Of a stretch of DNA of 64,000 bases, positions 11,413-23,140 are shown piece by piece. Source of the stretch: Hermodice carunculata (taxonomy: Eukaryota > Annelida > Polychaeta > Eunicida > Amphinomidae); contig OZ026615.1 in NCBI GenBank assembly GCA_964020975.1, forward strand, positions 28,204,222-28,268,221, written 5' to 3'. The translations under genes and the position numbers were made by a program. The notes under the pieces were generated by a model, which saw only the letters and a program-made list of their open reading frames with translations, did no database searches and had not been told where the DNA came from. The number at the start of each line of letters is the position of its first letter. Positions within the stretch are counted from its first letter, which is position 1.

Positions 11413-11686
11413 TTTAAAGCTTTTGATGTAACTTACAGTTACGCTCGAGCAAAACGTTACAGAGAACGGACCAAAAACACGTTCATGGTCCGTTCGCATC
11501 CCGTTCGCGCTCCGTTCACGTCCCGTTACATTTTTGCGGGGTAAAGGCACCCTTTGCGTTCTAGCCGGTGCCCTCAGATCGCATTCTATCGCGTTCTCGT
11601 TCCCGTCGGAACGTGTCCTGTCAAATGTCGCCAACACCCCATGTAATCACAGAACGCGTGCGGTGGCATTCCCGCTACATCAGAAC

Positions 11687-11868
11687 TACAGGGAAACCTC
11701 CCTATACCGAACACCCTTGGGACCGGAAAAAAGTGCTCACTATAGTGAGGTGTTCGGTATAGGGAGGTTTGATAGCATTGAAAGAATGTATTTGGGACCG
11801 AGAAATGGTGTTCAGTATAGAGAGGTGTTCAGTATACGGAGGTGATCAGTTACAGAGGTTTTACTGTA
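11687..11868. mobile_element. MITE with CAG..CTG ends (Tc1/mariner-type TA site)
   Basis: The left end TACAGGGAAACCTC and the right end GAGGTTTTACTGTA are inverted copies. Inside, TATACCGAACACC and GGTGTTCGGTATAGGGAGG form a long stem. GGTGTTCAGTATA-type units are repeated in the right half. No coding capacity. Confidence 0.65.
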
Positions 11869-12430
11869 GTTCCAAATGAGGTACTTTGCACTGCACTCAT
11901 GCATGCTGTGATACGTCACATGTAAAGTATGCTTATCAGTCGGATGCGTACATAGTAAGCACATCAAACAAATGAAACGAAGCAGACTATGTTTTAACTT
12001 AAAGGTAACTGTAATAACCGGTTTGTGAATTAAAGGGTTAATCGTTCAGGCTGAGTGCAAGCTGAGGTTATTGCTCTCTGGACAAATTGTAGACAGCCAT
12101 CAAATACGAAACAAGACTAGAAATATAAAATGTTAAACCTGTGTTTAATGACGTGCAAAAGAAGCAAAATTTATTTGTATTGTCTGCGACCAAATGCTGC
12201 CCCCTATTCCCACAGCAAGAAACTTGGGAGGTTTGAAAGTTGGACACTTAATGCATAAACACTTTCAAAGGTATTCAACATTTAAGTTTCACAACTGTGC
12301 CTAATTAGCATAAATTAAAATTTTACAACTTTCATTTTATTGAATGTACCTACAGTGCAAGCCTATAAATTGAAGTAGCATTGAAACCCCCATCAGAAAA
12401 ACACTGCACATAACAAATATCCTTGTCGTT
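11869..12430. other. no gene or recognisable repeat
   Basis: AT-rich unique-looking sequence. Confidence 0.5.
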
Positions 12431-12439
12431 AAAACAAAA

Positions 12440-13870
12440 ACAAGAGGCCCATGGGCTTAATGCTCCTCTGCACCGCAGCTATATTGCACCTACATTTTAA
12501 TTTCAAAGTTGAGAGTCCTCAAGTGGCTTCTGAACATATTAAACTTATGTGATTTTAATGTCTCATTTGTCCACCAGATGGTACTTCACTCCACATGTAA
12601 TCCTAGCTTATTCCTGCAATTCCTGTGATGGATATTGGTTTATATGCCAAGACAATAATGCCAGCGTTCTAAACTTAATGGCTTCCGTGACCTTGGGACA
12701 GAAGATCAAGGTCATCCACATTATGTAATACAAGAGGCCCATGGACCTGGTGCAGTGCTGACATTGCCATTGATGTCCAAGCTACACCCTGCCATTACAA
12801 AATAATCTCTTTCAACTTTACAGGTATGGTGACCGCACAAAATAGGTCGTCACAAGACATTTAAGCATTGGACAGATCCTATAAATTTAGTCTAATCTAA
12901 ATACTTTTCCAGATATGGAATTTTGCAGGTGGTGCCATTAGTATCATTAGCAACTTATACTTTAACCTCCTCCACAATCCCACCAAATTCAGTGAGGATC
13001 TGCCAAAAATTGAAGATGCTAGAGTGTTTACAAGATTTTCGCATTTTGACCCCTATATTACATAATATTGTGGGTAGTGCCAACAGGAACCTAGATTTTC
13101 ATACACCCTAGAAGTCCTGAACGTTATATTGGGTTAACTTGAAAACTGTGGATGGTATCCCGATCACAAGATTATCACATTTTGACCAGTATATTATATA
13201 CTATAGGTGGCGCCACCAACATTAATGTCGACAAAGATTTTCACACACTTTAGAACTTCTAAATGTTTTATGGGCCTAATTAAAAAATTGTGGGGTGCAC
13301 AGCATTCATGAGATGACATGCAGATTCAAACTACCCATTTGACCTTGACCTTCAACTTGAATTAAAGCATTGTTATGTTCACAATATGTGCATCACATCC
13401 AGCTTTTCATACATGGTTTGTTCAAATTGGGTAATAACTTTTTCGATTTATTGAAGAAAAACAGTAAATTTGAACAAGCACCAAACTCCATAATTACTGG
13501 GTCACGGTGACCCAAAAAGTAGGTCACGAAGTACAGTTTTATGTACAATGTAATAAAGTGCAATTTTGATCTGGAGGCTCAATTCTCTTTGCCATTGATG
13601 TCCAAGCTACACCCTCCCCTTACAAAATCACCTCTTTCAACCTAACAGGCATGGTGACTTCACAAAAAAAGGTCACAGTCACTGATATTAAATAACATTC
13701 TAGCATTGGTCATGGTTTATGTATCCTGGTCACTGGTCAGGTTCTGCAGGTGGTTTGCTAAAAAAGGGGTAAATTATCATTAGAAAGGGCTTTTCCACGA
13801 GAAAATTGGTCACAAAAGGCAGGTGGTCTCCCAAAGGAGGGGTCTCTCGAAACAAGTTTTACTGTAATGA
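12440..13870. repeat. patch of old dispersed repeats
   Basis: AACAAGAGGCCCATGG-type element starts occur at 12448 and again at 12728. A block beginning GCCATTGATGTCCAAGCTAC occurs at 12766 and again at 13591 in the same orientation. GACCTTGACCTT and AGGTCAC words recur. The start motif resembles that of the 43987 and 50964 elements (CAAGAGGGCTG). The right end, near 13870, carries GGTCTCTCGAAACAAG then TTTTACTGTA, the end of a CAGT-type MITE whose left end I could not find. The short ORF at 12923 is not supported as a gene. Confidence 0.5.
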
Positions 13871-14197
13871 ACAAGGAAAGGAACTTTAAAACTTGTATAG
13901 TCTCTTTTATTTAAAATGTTTGACGTTTCTACAATATAGTTACAATTCTTTTCATATTATGCAACATCACGTATGATGTCATACGCATCTATTCCGTTTA
14001 TGACTTTGGTTCAGGTATATACCATGGATACTGTACAGGTAAATATACCACGCCTGGTGGTACATGTCCGGTGGTTTACAAGTTTTGAACAAAGGCTGGT
14101 ATCCTTGTACCATTTCTACTTCCAGTGAACATGTTCATGCTAAGATGATGATAGGCACCTTTTTATTAAATTTAATGGCCAATCATTTATTTACATG

Positions 14198-14371
14198 CAG
14201 TGGAATCTCCAATTAAGACCACCTCCATAGAGACCATTTCTATATTAATACCACCAATTTACAGGCCCATTTTTGTTTATCCTTCAATAAATTATATGCC
14301 CATTAAGACCACTCCCTATTAAGACCACATTTTTCAGTCCTTTAGGTGATCTTAACAGGGAGATTCCACTG
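14198..14371. mobile_element. MITE with 13-bp perfect inverted ends
   Basis: CAGTGGAATCTCC (14198-14210) and GGAGATTCCACTG (14359-14371) are perfect inverted repeats. The interior repeats ATTAAGACCAC. The CAGTGG start and 174-bp length fit a non-autonomous Tc1/mariner or pogo-type element. Confidence 0.75.
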
Positions 14372-14569
14372 TATATAAACTCTATTCAGTTAACTGCTAT
14401 AGAACATGTCTAATTGGCATCATGAGCAACATTCATCATAATGGCAAAAGGAAAGATGGCAGTGAGTAATTAGCATATTCATGTGTACCAGTTGTACTTT
14501 CAGTGCTAATCACAATAAAAGTTGTGCTCATGTTATGTACCAATATCAAAATGATTCTACATTCAACTT

Positions 14570-14700
14570 CCTTCTAAAATGACTGTAATGGTCCAGGTCA
14601 ACAGCTTTCCTTGGTGCTTCTTGGATGCATTTAACCCAAAGTGCAGTGCACCCAGGAAGACTGTTGACTCAGTTTCTAACCTGGGTGACTGAAGGGTTAA
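14570..14700. mobile_element. partial TTAA-type MITE with GTCAACAG hairpin
   Basis: It contains GGTCAACAGCTTTCCTTGG and the mirrored GACTGTTGACTC, and ends in GAAGGGTTAA (TTAA at 14697-14700). The left terminus was not found. It belongs to the same family as 14866-15079. Confidence 0.5.
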
Positions 14701-14865
14701 AATTTGGTTACACAATAGTGTAGTATTTTAATTAATTTAATCAGCATCTGCCTGGCAAGGAAATACAATGACAAGTGGTAGTACATGTACATTGTTTATT
14801 ACAGTTTTAATGGTATATAATGAGTACACAAATAAATGCATCAGAACTCCGGTGGTACCTTCTAT

Positions 14866-15079
14866 TTAACCCATTGCAGGCCAGAGTACGACTGATTCAA
14901 TAGCTTTGATTGGTGCAGGTTGGGTGTTATGCACCCAACCCATGCCAAGGAAAGCTATTGACCTAGGGCATGTCATCATGAATTGTCTTGCATACATATT
15001 TCTGCAAAAAAACATCAAGCCAGCTGACGACAGTTTACATCTAGGCACTCTGGGGGTCATTTAAGTGGGAAAGGGTTAA
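14866..15079. mobile_element. TTAA-flanked MITE (piggyBac-like)
   Basis: It begins TTAACCCATTGCAGG and ends GGGAAAGGGTTAA, with TTAA at both borders (214 bp). The internal hairpin is built from TGGTGCAGGTTGGGTG and CACCCAACCCATGCCAAGG, flanked by CAATAGCTTT and AAAGCTATTGACC. TTAA targets with CCCTTT ends are typical of piggyBac-superfamily MITEs; that assignment is an inference. Confidence 0.65.
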
Positions 15080-15662
15080 GATGCCCCTGCTGCCAGCAAC
15101 AAGTGGTCTCAAGCTGTATGTCGTCTTGCAGTATTTAAGAGATAAATATCCTTAATGTCACTAAAGGACTGCAGTCTTCTAAAGAAATGTGGTCTCTCAT
15201 GAGAGGTAATATGTAGAGCAGGAACCACTCTGTACAGCAGTGCACAGTTGCGAGTATAATGGACTGTTATTGATCTGATACAGAACAAGTACATGTACAC
15301 CTTGAATTTGTATCAAAAGAGTAAAACATATACAAGCCTATTTGAATACAGCTAAAAAAATGGGAGTACTACATGTACTTTTATTGATACAATATATGAA
15401 AATAGACATCAGATTATCATCTGATTGTTTCTACAAAAGTAAACAGGAAGCTCTTTAGCAATTGCTGTCCATTGCTACATAATTTTGATGGACAAGTTAA
15501 CACAATGTAGATGGGCTTATTTTAATGAGTATGCACCTTAAGTTGGATAATTTTCTACCAACTTTTGTGAGAATTAATAGTTTTAAAAAATATATGGTTG
15601 AAATTCAGAATTTTATTATCAACATCACTAAATTTGTTTTATCATGCCTATGTTGTGTGTTC

Positions 15663-16336
15663 AAGGCCCTTTCACAGAACCCCTTTCTCCCACCGGAGAA
15701 TGACCTTGGCCTGGGACAGGGACACACAGGTGCACTGAACCAGCCCTTCATCAATGTGCTAAATAAACTATGTGGTCAACTGGTGAGGCTGAGATTGTTC
15801 GCACCATTTACTGGGTCATAGCCATCCACACACCACGTTCAGGCTGAGTCAAGGGGCTGGGAATAACCGTAATTGGGACTTTGATACTTCTCCTGGACCT
15901 GGTGAACACTGTGGCTAGTGAACACTGTAGCCTGATCTTGGATTTAGGATGAAGGGAATGGCATTATAAACCTTGAGGACATATTTTGAGTGTTTTTTTT
16001 TAACCTAGTATAAATGATATTTATGAACTCTCTCTATCATGCATCCTTGCCTGTATTCAGTCATCAGCTTTTCCATGCATCATACACACAAAAAACAAGT
16101 TTTGACAAAAAAACATTTTATGAAATTATTTATTTACACACACCCTTGACCCAGCCTGAATGTGGTGTGTGGATGGCTATGACCCAGTAAATGGTGTGAA
16201 CAACCTCAGCCTCACCAGTTGACCACATAGTTTATTTAGCATATTGATGAAGGGCTGGTTCAGTGCACCTGTGTGTCCCTGTCCCAGGCCAAGGTCATTC
16301 TCCTGCGGGGAGAAAGGAGTTTTGTAAAAGGGCCTT
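15663..16336. repeat. 0.67-kb inverted repeat, ~193-nt arms
   Basis: The left arm (about 15663-15855) starts AAGGCCCTTT and includes GAATGACCTTGGCCTGGGAC and CCATCCACACACCAC. The right arm (about 16143-16336) is its reverse complement at roughly 90% identity, with an AT-rich spacer of about 287 bases. The ORF at 15525-15821 reads through the left arm and has no recognisable domain. It could be a foldback element or a local inverted duplication. Confidence 0.85.
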
Positions 16337-16670
16337 TAAGCTTGATCATTTTAGCAGTTAGTCAACAGCTTGCCTGCAGACAACAAGACACAGACATTTA
16401 AAGGTCAGCTTGATTGACTGGGTTCCACAAATTAGAAAGTTGATGTTTAGGGTGCTTAGAAATGATATCTGAAAATCAAAATGTTAAATTTCATTTTCAA
16501 ATAGCGTTTATTTAGTTTCAAAAGTGCGCCACAATGCAAACTGAAAGCACAGGAATTTTGTCTGATCATTGCCCAATGTGGGAAAGTGTTAGTGATGTAA
16601 CAAACACAACCCGGCGGCTCGGCTGGATGAATGTGTTATAAGCCAGAGTGCCTTCAGTTAGTCAAGAGTC

Positions 16671-16901
16671 ATGGCAGATACAGCAGAGCATAGTGATTCT
16701 GGAGAGTCTGAATTGAGTTTTTCATGTACCTGGTCAGATGAGGATGAGGAAGAATTAATCAGAAAATCTGTAGTAGCAGAGGAAAAGATCATTCAACCTT
16801 ACAGACATGAGCGGGACGCCCGGAACATTGCCATCACTAGTACTGCAGGGAGTGCAGCCATTGGACAGCCAGACAATCCCAACTTGCCGTCTGAGCAATG
16901 A
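16671..16901 (+). CDS. acidic 76-codon ORF, unknown; possibly a decayed gene start
   Basis: It starts MADTAEHSDSGESELSF, contains the acidic run WSDEDEEELI and then EKIIQPYRHERDA. The ATG is preceded by a GC-richer stretch (16600-16670), unlike its surroundings. The acidic leader followed by IQPY is reminiscent of the region preceding the cysteine-rich intracellular domain of P2X7-like proteins expanded in some marine invertebrates. The cysteine and tryptophan motifs of that domain were not found downstream, so this is a weak comparison. It may be a first exon or the start of a pseudogene. Confidence 0.35.
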   Translation: MADTAEHSDSGESELSFSCTWSDEDEEELIRKSVVAEEKIIQPYRHERDARNIAITSTAGSAAIGQPDNPNLPSEQ

Positions 16902-19302
16902 TAATTCGTTGCAAAAAAGATGTTCCCTATCAAAAATTACTAGACTCCTTAAACAAGAACGAGCATGCATTCACAGATTGAGCTACAGAATATGCTTGCT
17001 TGCAAAGAAGACTCTAGTTTTTCATGTTCTGATGTTTAGTTACTTTGCTGGAGGTAGAAGGCCTGTGGTATGTAAAAGTCTGTACAAACAGTCAATTTTC
17101 CCTTCCCATCTGTGTGGTCTATGTATGATTACATATAAGTTTGCATTTATGAATAGCTTTCACTATCAAAACTCCTACCTGGCAGTAACCTCACCACCCT
17201 CAAAGGGCAGTAATTTACGTTTCTGTATACATCGTCATCAGTACATGTGCTTTGATCCTAAATTTATTTCAGATCGTATCCATAATGTGACACTGGTAAA
17301 TATTTTCCTCTGACTTATACTTATTTTTTTGGTCCATATTTTTTACACCCAATTACATGTATTGGGAGCTGGCCGTGGACTGTCACAAACAGGTACATGA
17401 CTGAAAGATATCAAAGGCCTGCCGCCCACTGGTCTTGGCAGCTACATACAGGAGGCGTGAAAGTGGTGGCTGTCCAGACAAGTGTTATCTGGTTATGGGA
17501 TTAAACACCTCGCTATACAGTACCTACACATTAAAGTGGCCAGCTAACTGAACCCAGGAACCTATCAATAACTGTTCAACCCTTGACATGGGTATGGAAC
17601 AAGATAGGTCATTGTTTGTCCATGCCACCCATCAACTGAATCAAAATGGTTCAACACACTAACATTTTGTTATAATTTAATACTTTATAACAACATCCCA
17701 GACCACCATTGTCACTGCAACAGTCGATTCAATTTGATAATTATGTGATACATTGTAACAGTCGTAGAACTACTAGATCTATATTTTGCTGTAATGCCAG
17801 CTTAGAAATCAGAATCATACTGATAATTAATTTGTAAATACTCAAAAAAAATTTAAAAAAAAGAAAAAAAAAAAAAAAAAAAGAATGATGAATCATTATT
17901 CCTGGTTTTATGAGGAATCATGCCTTATTTGGCAAGTTCCATGCATCCAAATTCTATTGTCCACTGATGGGACCACATTTGGCAACAGTATTTTTTCTAT
18001 TTTTTGTCAAACCTGTCCTTAACATCATCATATCTGACAAATCAGAGTCACTTTCCAATGTGTTTGCTACATAGGCGAGATCTGTTCCCAGGGCCTTGTC
18101 ACTTGTCCCTGTAAATCTTGACTGTACTGGTCCATGCGCTCCACACTTTCAGGTCTTTAGGGGAATCTAAACAAGCTGTAGAACTTGTATTGCTACAATT
18201 AGTAGCAACACACTGACCCATCCTGGGAGGGAACGGGGATGAAAATGAATATTTCTACATGCATTTTCAATCCTGTTGATGAAGTGTGAATAAAATATGT
18301 TTAAACCAAGTGACACTTGACAGCCATGTCTCGTCAGCATGGTTGGAGTCTTCCCTGTCACTGTCAGCCAGCGGTGTTGCATTTGTGACATTACTAACCT
18401 TTCAAGCCTTCAGGGTGTGGGAAATGAATGGAAAATGCAGTTGAAGGCACAGTGAGTTCTTGTATGAAATGTGAATAAAGTACTATTTTCATATTTAAAT
18501 TTTTCAACGTGCACCGTCAGGTTAGAACCACACGAGTCACCCATGTATCCATTTGAAACATGCTCACTTAAGCTGACCTTTCAGACATTGGGCACTTTCT
18601 GGTAATTTTTTGGGGGAAATGATGAACCATGTTCCTTTTCTCACACATTTTGCTGTGTATGTTTTACACAAACTCACTCTTTCGGATGCAGATTTCATTA
18701 ATTGGTATCAACACCAGCACTGGGAAATAACATGCAAAAATAAATTGCTGATTAAATGGTAGAGTTGACTTTTCACAAAGTTGCCTTTCTTTGTCATGCC
18801 CAAGACAGCTGCTGCTCCCATCATGCACTGCAACCATTTTGATCAGAACATTGTTAAAAGCAATCATGTGACCACCACAGATGACTGCATCAGGGACAAG
18901 TTGTGTGGCCCACTGGAATGGAGCCACAACTATCGTGCATGTTGCTACCAAGTGTGCTCACAAATTAAGCTATTTTCCCTTATTTTCCAAGAAAAGAACG
19001 GAACTTTAACTTTTTGATCACATCTGGATGAGATTAAAGCACACAAAGGTTGCCAAAAAATGGCCAAAATTGTCCATTCTTTGTAAATCAAGTTGTTAAT
19101 TGCATTGCTTGTATGAAACAGTCTGGTGCTTCCAGCAACAAGTGTAGTCTATCTTAAAGAAAATGCAAGAGATTGATCACTTTGTTTACACATTGCATCG
19201 ATGAAACAACAGATATTTTGCTACAATGGATGTTTCTTTCACAAAAGCTATATTTTATAGCTGTACCTGTTATGAGTAACCTTGTGTATCCTTAAGTATA
19301 CC

Positions 19303-19333
<31 letters not shown>

Positions 19334-19342
19334 ATGCATAAT
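16902..19342. other. no gene supported
   Basis: Long ORFs such as 16807-17313 have no recognisable domain. A poly(A) run lies at about 17854-17882. No repeats stand out beyond that. Confidence 0.4.
19303..19328. repeat. (AT)n microsatellite
   Basis: Short dinucleotide run just left of the 19343 MITE. Confidence 0.9.
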
Positions 19343-19521
19343 GAAACCTGTCTTGAAAGACCACACCTAGGGATGACCAAATTATGGTTTCTTGAGACAG
19401 GTGGTCTTTTATAAGAGATAAAAGCAACATGAAAGTAGCAAGGAAAGTGTCCTAAAAAGGCTGGTGGTTTCTGTAGAGAAGTGGTGTCTCACTGAAGTGG
19501 TCTTTCAAGACAGGGACCACT
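19343..19521. mobile_element. MITE with ~20-bp inverted ends
   Basis: GAAACCTGTCTTGAAAGACC (from 19343) is mirrored by GTGGTCTTTCAAGACAGG (from about 19497), followed by GACCACTGCA. The interior repeats GGTGGTCTTT and GGTGTCTCACTG words. Same CAGTGG/CCACTG style as 50219-50331 and 61996-62179. Confidence 0.6.
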
Positions 19522-19621
19522 GCACACAGTTTTATTTAGTCTTGCTAGTACAACCCGCTGCAAGGGATCAATAATCTCAACAAAGCTGTACACTGAAACA
19601 CCTGAATTGGCATGTATGTCC

Positions 19622-19623
19622 AC

Positions 19624-19715
<92 letters not shown>
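19622..19715. repeat. (TA)n microsatellite
   Basis: About 90 bases of TA dinucleotides. The isoleucine-tyrosine ORFs across it on the minus strand are artefacts of this tract. Confidence 0.95.
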
Positions 19716-19718
<3 letters not shown>

Positions 19719-20694
19719 AATAATACATATCATTTTTTCCTAAAAATATTTATTGTCACATGTCGTCATTTTTGGATTTGGTTGGGAGTTGATGGATAAA
19801 CATTCTGCAGATGCCAACTAGCAAAATCATTGCAACAATATCACCTGAGTTCACATTATGTGTATTCAGCTGAAATTAATTTGTAGCTGTAGGTGTTTTC
19901 AAATTAAAATTCTCATAACCGATGAGACCTGTTAAGGTCGAAACTGGTCTGGCAATTTTCTGGTTGGTGTGCTTTAACAGGCAGTCCAGCTTGCCACCAC
20001 ACTCGCCCAGTCGATTTACTTTAAATTCTCATAACATGCAGATCTTGGTGTCAAAAGATCAAAATAAAGTATGTGTAACTTTCACTGACTTTGTGAAAAA
20101 AAATAATCACCAAGTCCAGCTTTTATGAAACGATGACCCTTATGAGTATGTGAACTACAATATTATTCTTTACTCATAATATAATTTTTTTTTATTAAAG
20201 CCCTTATGATACATAGTTTTTTGACAAATGACAGATGGACACTGCAATATGCTGTGCTGTACAATACGCAAATTCAATAACATTTAAATCATCTTAGGTG
20301 ATGATTTGCTGGACACTCAGAGCCCTATCAATAATAGTTAAAATCTTCCACTCAATATTTACAACACCAATTGGTCTTTAACAGTTTTGAAGTATACACA
20401 TACATGTACGCGTAAGCAGATATAATTCTGAGCACCACTGAGGCCCATTACCAGCCTCTGGTGGCAGCCACGGAAGCTCAGACAACTTGTACCTGAGTTC
20501 GGAGGGTATGCAGTGACTTATGCTGGCATTATACTCGTCTGGTAACAATTAAAGCAAGCAAACTGCAGTCAAATGTACTGACCACTGCTACATATAGGAC
20601 ACAAAAAGATTTGTACATGGAAAATGAACAAAAAGAAGATGAAAGACATGTACTTAGTCTGCCTGTATTCAAACTTTCTTGCTTGTTGTATCAA

Positions 20695-20707
20695 TTTATT
20701 ATTTATT
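20695..20707 (-). terminator. candidate poly(A) signals of the peptidase gene
   Basis: Two AATAAA hexamers on the minus strand (20707-20702 and 20700-20695) lie about 210 bases past the stop codon at 20917. They give a plausible short 3' UTR. Confidence 0.6.
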
Positions 20708-20916
20708 TTTGTGCCAATTAAGCTTGTTTGAAATTTAGTATGCACATCAGTTGACATTTGAAAAAAAGGGTCAATTTTGGTAGCACTACCAAAAATTTTC
20801 TAGTATTGCAACCTCTGACCTTCACAGAAATTTCCATGAAGTCACTTCCTCCCAAGACAAGCCACACAGCTGTGATGTCACTAAATTCCATCAGATATCT
20901 CCACATGTAAGGAGCT

Positions 20917-21112
20917 TCACAGAGAGGAGTCAAGTGCTAAGGTGTTGGCAGCTGTCCGGATGGTATATGCCAGAACTGACAGGTGCTTTTTTACCTTCTC
21001 CCACTGGAGATCTCTGTCAGATGCACTGTCTATGTTATACAGTAAGTCTGCCAGGCCAGGGAAGGAGGAACCTGCATAATGGTCAATGCTGCTTGGTGCC
21101 AGAATGAGGTGC
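20917..21112 (-). CDS. FOLH1-like: peptidase exon r (last, with stop)
   Basis: 196 nt including the TGA at 20919-20917. Acceptor CTGCTCACAG. It encodes HLILAPSSIDHYAGSSFPGL, ADLLYNIDSASDRDLQWEKV and ends RTAANTLALDSSL. This matches [20 protein letters not shown] at the human C-terminus. Human K699 is H here while Y700 is kept. The protein ends within a few residues of the human end. Confidence 0.96.
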
Positions 21113-21349
21113 CTGTGAGCAGAGAAAACCCAGGTGAACATTGGAGAACATTCAAAGACCGAGCAGTTATTTATATACCAGACTTTGGAATTGATGGGAA
21201 ACAACACAGCACACAAGTTTTATGTATTTTTACAACACATTTTAAAAGTATACATTGTTTTTTTCTTACAAGCATTAACACACACTGATAGCATCTCATT
21301 TGACTGCTGATCACAGGGCACATTTCAACAGCACAAATCATTTTCCCAT

Positions 21350-21607
21350 TTAACCCTTCGCTGGTCAGAGTCAGACAAGAATCAATAGCTTTCCTCAGCA
21401 CAGTTTGGGTACATTACAGCCATAAGCCTCCAAGAAGGAGGTTTCTTGATTGCACCTAGCCTGCCCCAGAGAGAGCCAGCAGTTGTATCTATCTTAGCAA
21501 TACTTTTTCTCTCCACATGCAATTGAAGTAAATACATACATGTTATACTAAGAAGACAATAATTTACATCCAGGCCTTTTGGTTGATTGCAGTAGGGAAA
21601 TGGTTAA
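21350..21607. mobile_element. TTAA-flanked MITE in last intron
   Basis: TTAACCCTTCGCTGGTC at the left, GGGAAATGGTTAA at the right, TTAA at both ends (258 bp). Internal AATCAATAGCTTTCCTCAGC relates it to 14866-15079. Confidence 0.55.
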
Positions 21608-22039
21608 ATTGTCCAAACTGCCCACATACCAAATTTAGTCTGCTTCAATGTTTTAAATGATAAGAGAGAATGTTCTGTATGAGAGTTGTAGAGGAGACCT
21701 ATGGAGACAGCATGCCCCAGGTCAACATTTTTCCACATACAAAGTAAGCTACTGGGCCAGTCTTATAATCAGGAATGAGCTCCAACAGTTTGCTGCAAAA
21801 TTCTTCCAATAAGGGCGAAGTTTGAAATTGGATGAGTTTTGGTTTAAACATATTTTTATTTCAGAAATGATCAAGGAGTAGGCATAGCTTATATTAACCC
21901 ATCTTGCAAACTTAAAAAAAAAAAAAAAAAGAATAAAAAACAAAAACAAGAAGACTGCATCAGTCCTGTGCTCAGCTTACCTTACATGTATATGCACAGA
22001 CTGAAGGGGTCCTTTAAACTTCAGAATACCTGGGTAACC

Positions 22040-23140
22040 TTTGTTTAAGACAATCATCACTGTTGCTAACATAAACATTTCCCGTTACCAATTTTTTTCC
22101 GAAATTTTGATAATTTGTTGCAAAATCAGAAAATGACAGCATCACCATGTAGTGAATAAATTTGGTGGCAATCAAGCCCACATACATTCTCAATAGGTTT
22201 GAAGATGGTTCAACTTAAAGTTTGTGAGAAAAAGTCAAGAAAAGTGAAAACACACATCATCACTATCATCACTGTGCCACCTGTTCAACCAATAAAGGTC
22301 CACAGGTCCCAAGAAGTGTCCTTACATAACTTCAAAGCAATTGGCTTAGCTGTTTTGGAGAAGATGTTTTAAGATTTGGTCAAAAAATGAACCAAAAAAA
22401 TTAGAAAAATTCTGAAGATCACTGTAATGTGACCTTTGAACAAAATTGATACAGACACACCCAAGGTACATCCCCACCAAGTTTTAAGTGAATCTGGTTG
22501 ATGGTTCTGGAGAAACCAAAAATGTGACTTACTGTTTCAATCCCATTAGCCTCTATTGTAATCAATGGGAATGTATGTATTAATCGATATGTACCCAAAT
22601 TGAAAAATGTATTAAAAAACAAGGATGCTGAATATCATCACCTAGTTACCAAATGTGTTTGACCCTTTCACAAGCTACATTTCCGACAAGTGTCAGAAAA
22701 ATCTAAGTAACAGTTTTGGACAAGTGGAATACAGCTTTAACGAACAAAAATGCATAAAAAATAGACAAAAAAATTGCAGCACCACCAGGTGAACAAAGTA
22801 AGGTCTTGCAGTCCTGAAAAGTGTCCATATGCAATTTCGAATCAATTGGCCAAGTGTTTGCAGCGAAAATTTTTGAAGATTTTGCAAAAAATTAAGTAAA
22901 TTGTTTTTGTTTTTGTTTTAATTAAAAAATTAATGGACTATGACCATTTAAAGAACTTGGTAGAGACCCACCCAAGCTACATCACCACCAAGTTCCAAGT
23001 GAATCTGACTGACAGTTTTGGAGAAGTCGAAAACATGAATCATTCACAGACAGATACTGGCAACAGATGAAGGACCATAAAATTAGCTCAGCTGAAACTT
23101 TTCTAGCTCAGCTGACTTGTCAGTTAGCTGAGCCAGAAAA
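22040..23140 (+). mobile_element. Helentron-like tandem-core element, partial third copy
   Basis: It shares monomer text with the 43987 and 50964 elements (CTTGGTAGAGACCCACCCAA, then CCAAGT..AAGTGAATCTG and TTTTGGAGAAG). It ends at 23088-23134 with AGCTCAGCTGACTTGTCAG then TTAGCTGAGC, a terminal hairpin. More diverged than the other two; the left edge is unclear. It lies between exons q and r. Confidence 0.6.

Noticed and set aside
16807-17313. 168-codon plus-strand ORF
   Set aside because: No domain recognised and composition like chance; it overlaps the more protein-like 16671 frame.
19489-19733. ORFs of alternating isoleucine and tyrosine on the minus strand
   Set aside because: Translation of a (TA)n microsatellite.
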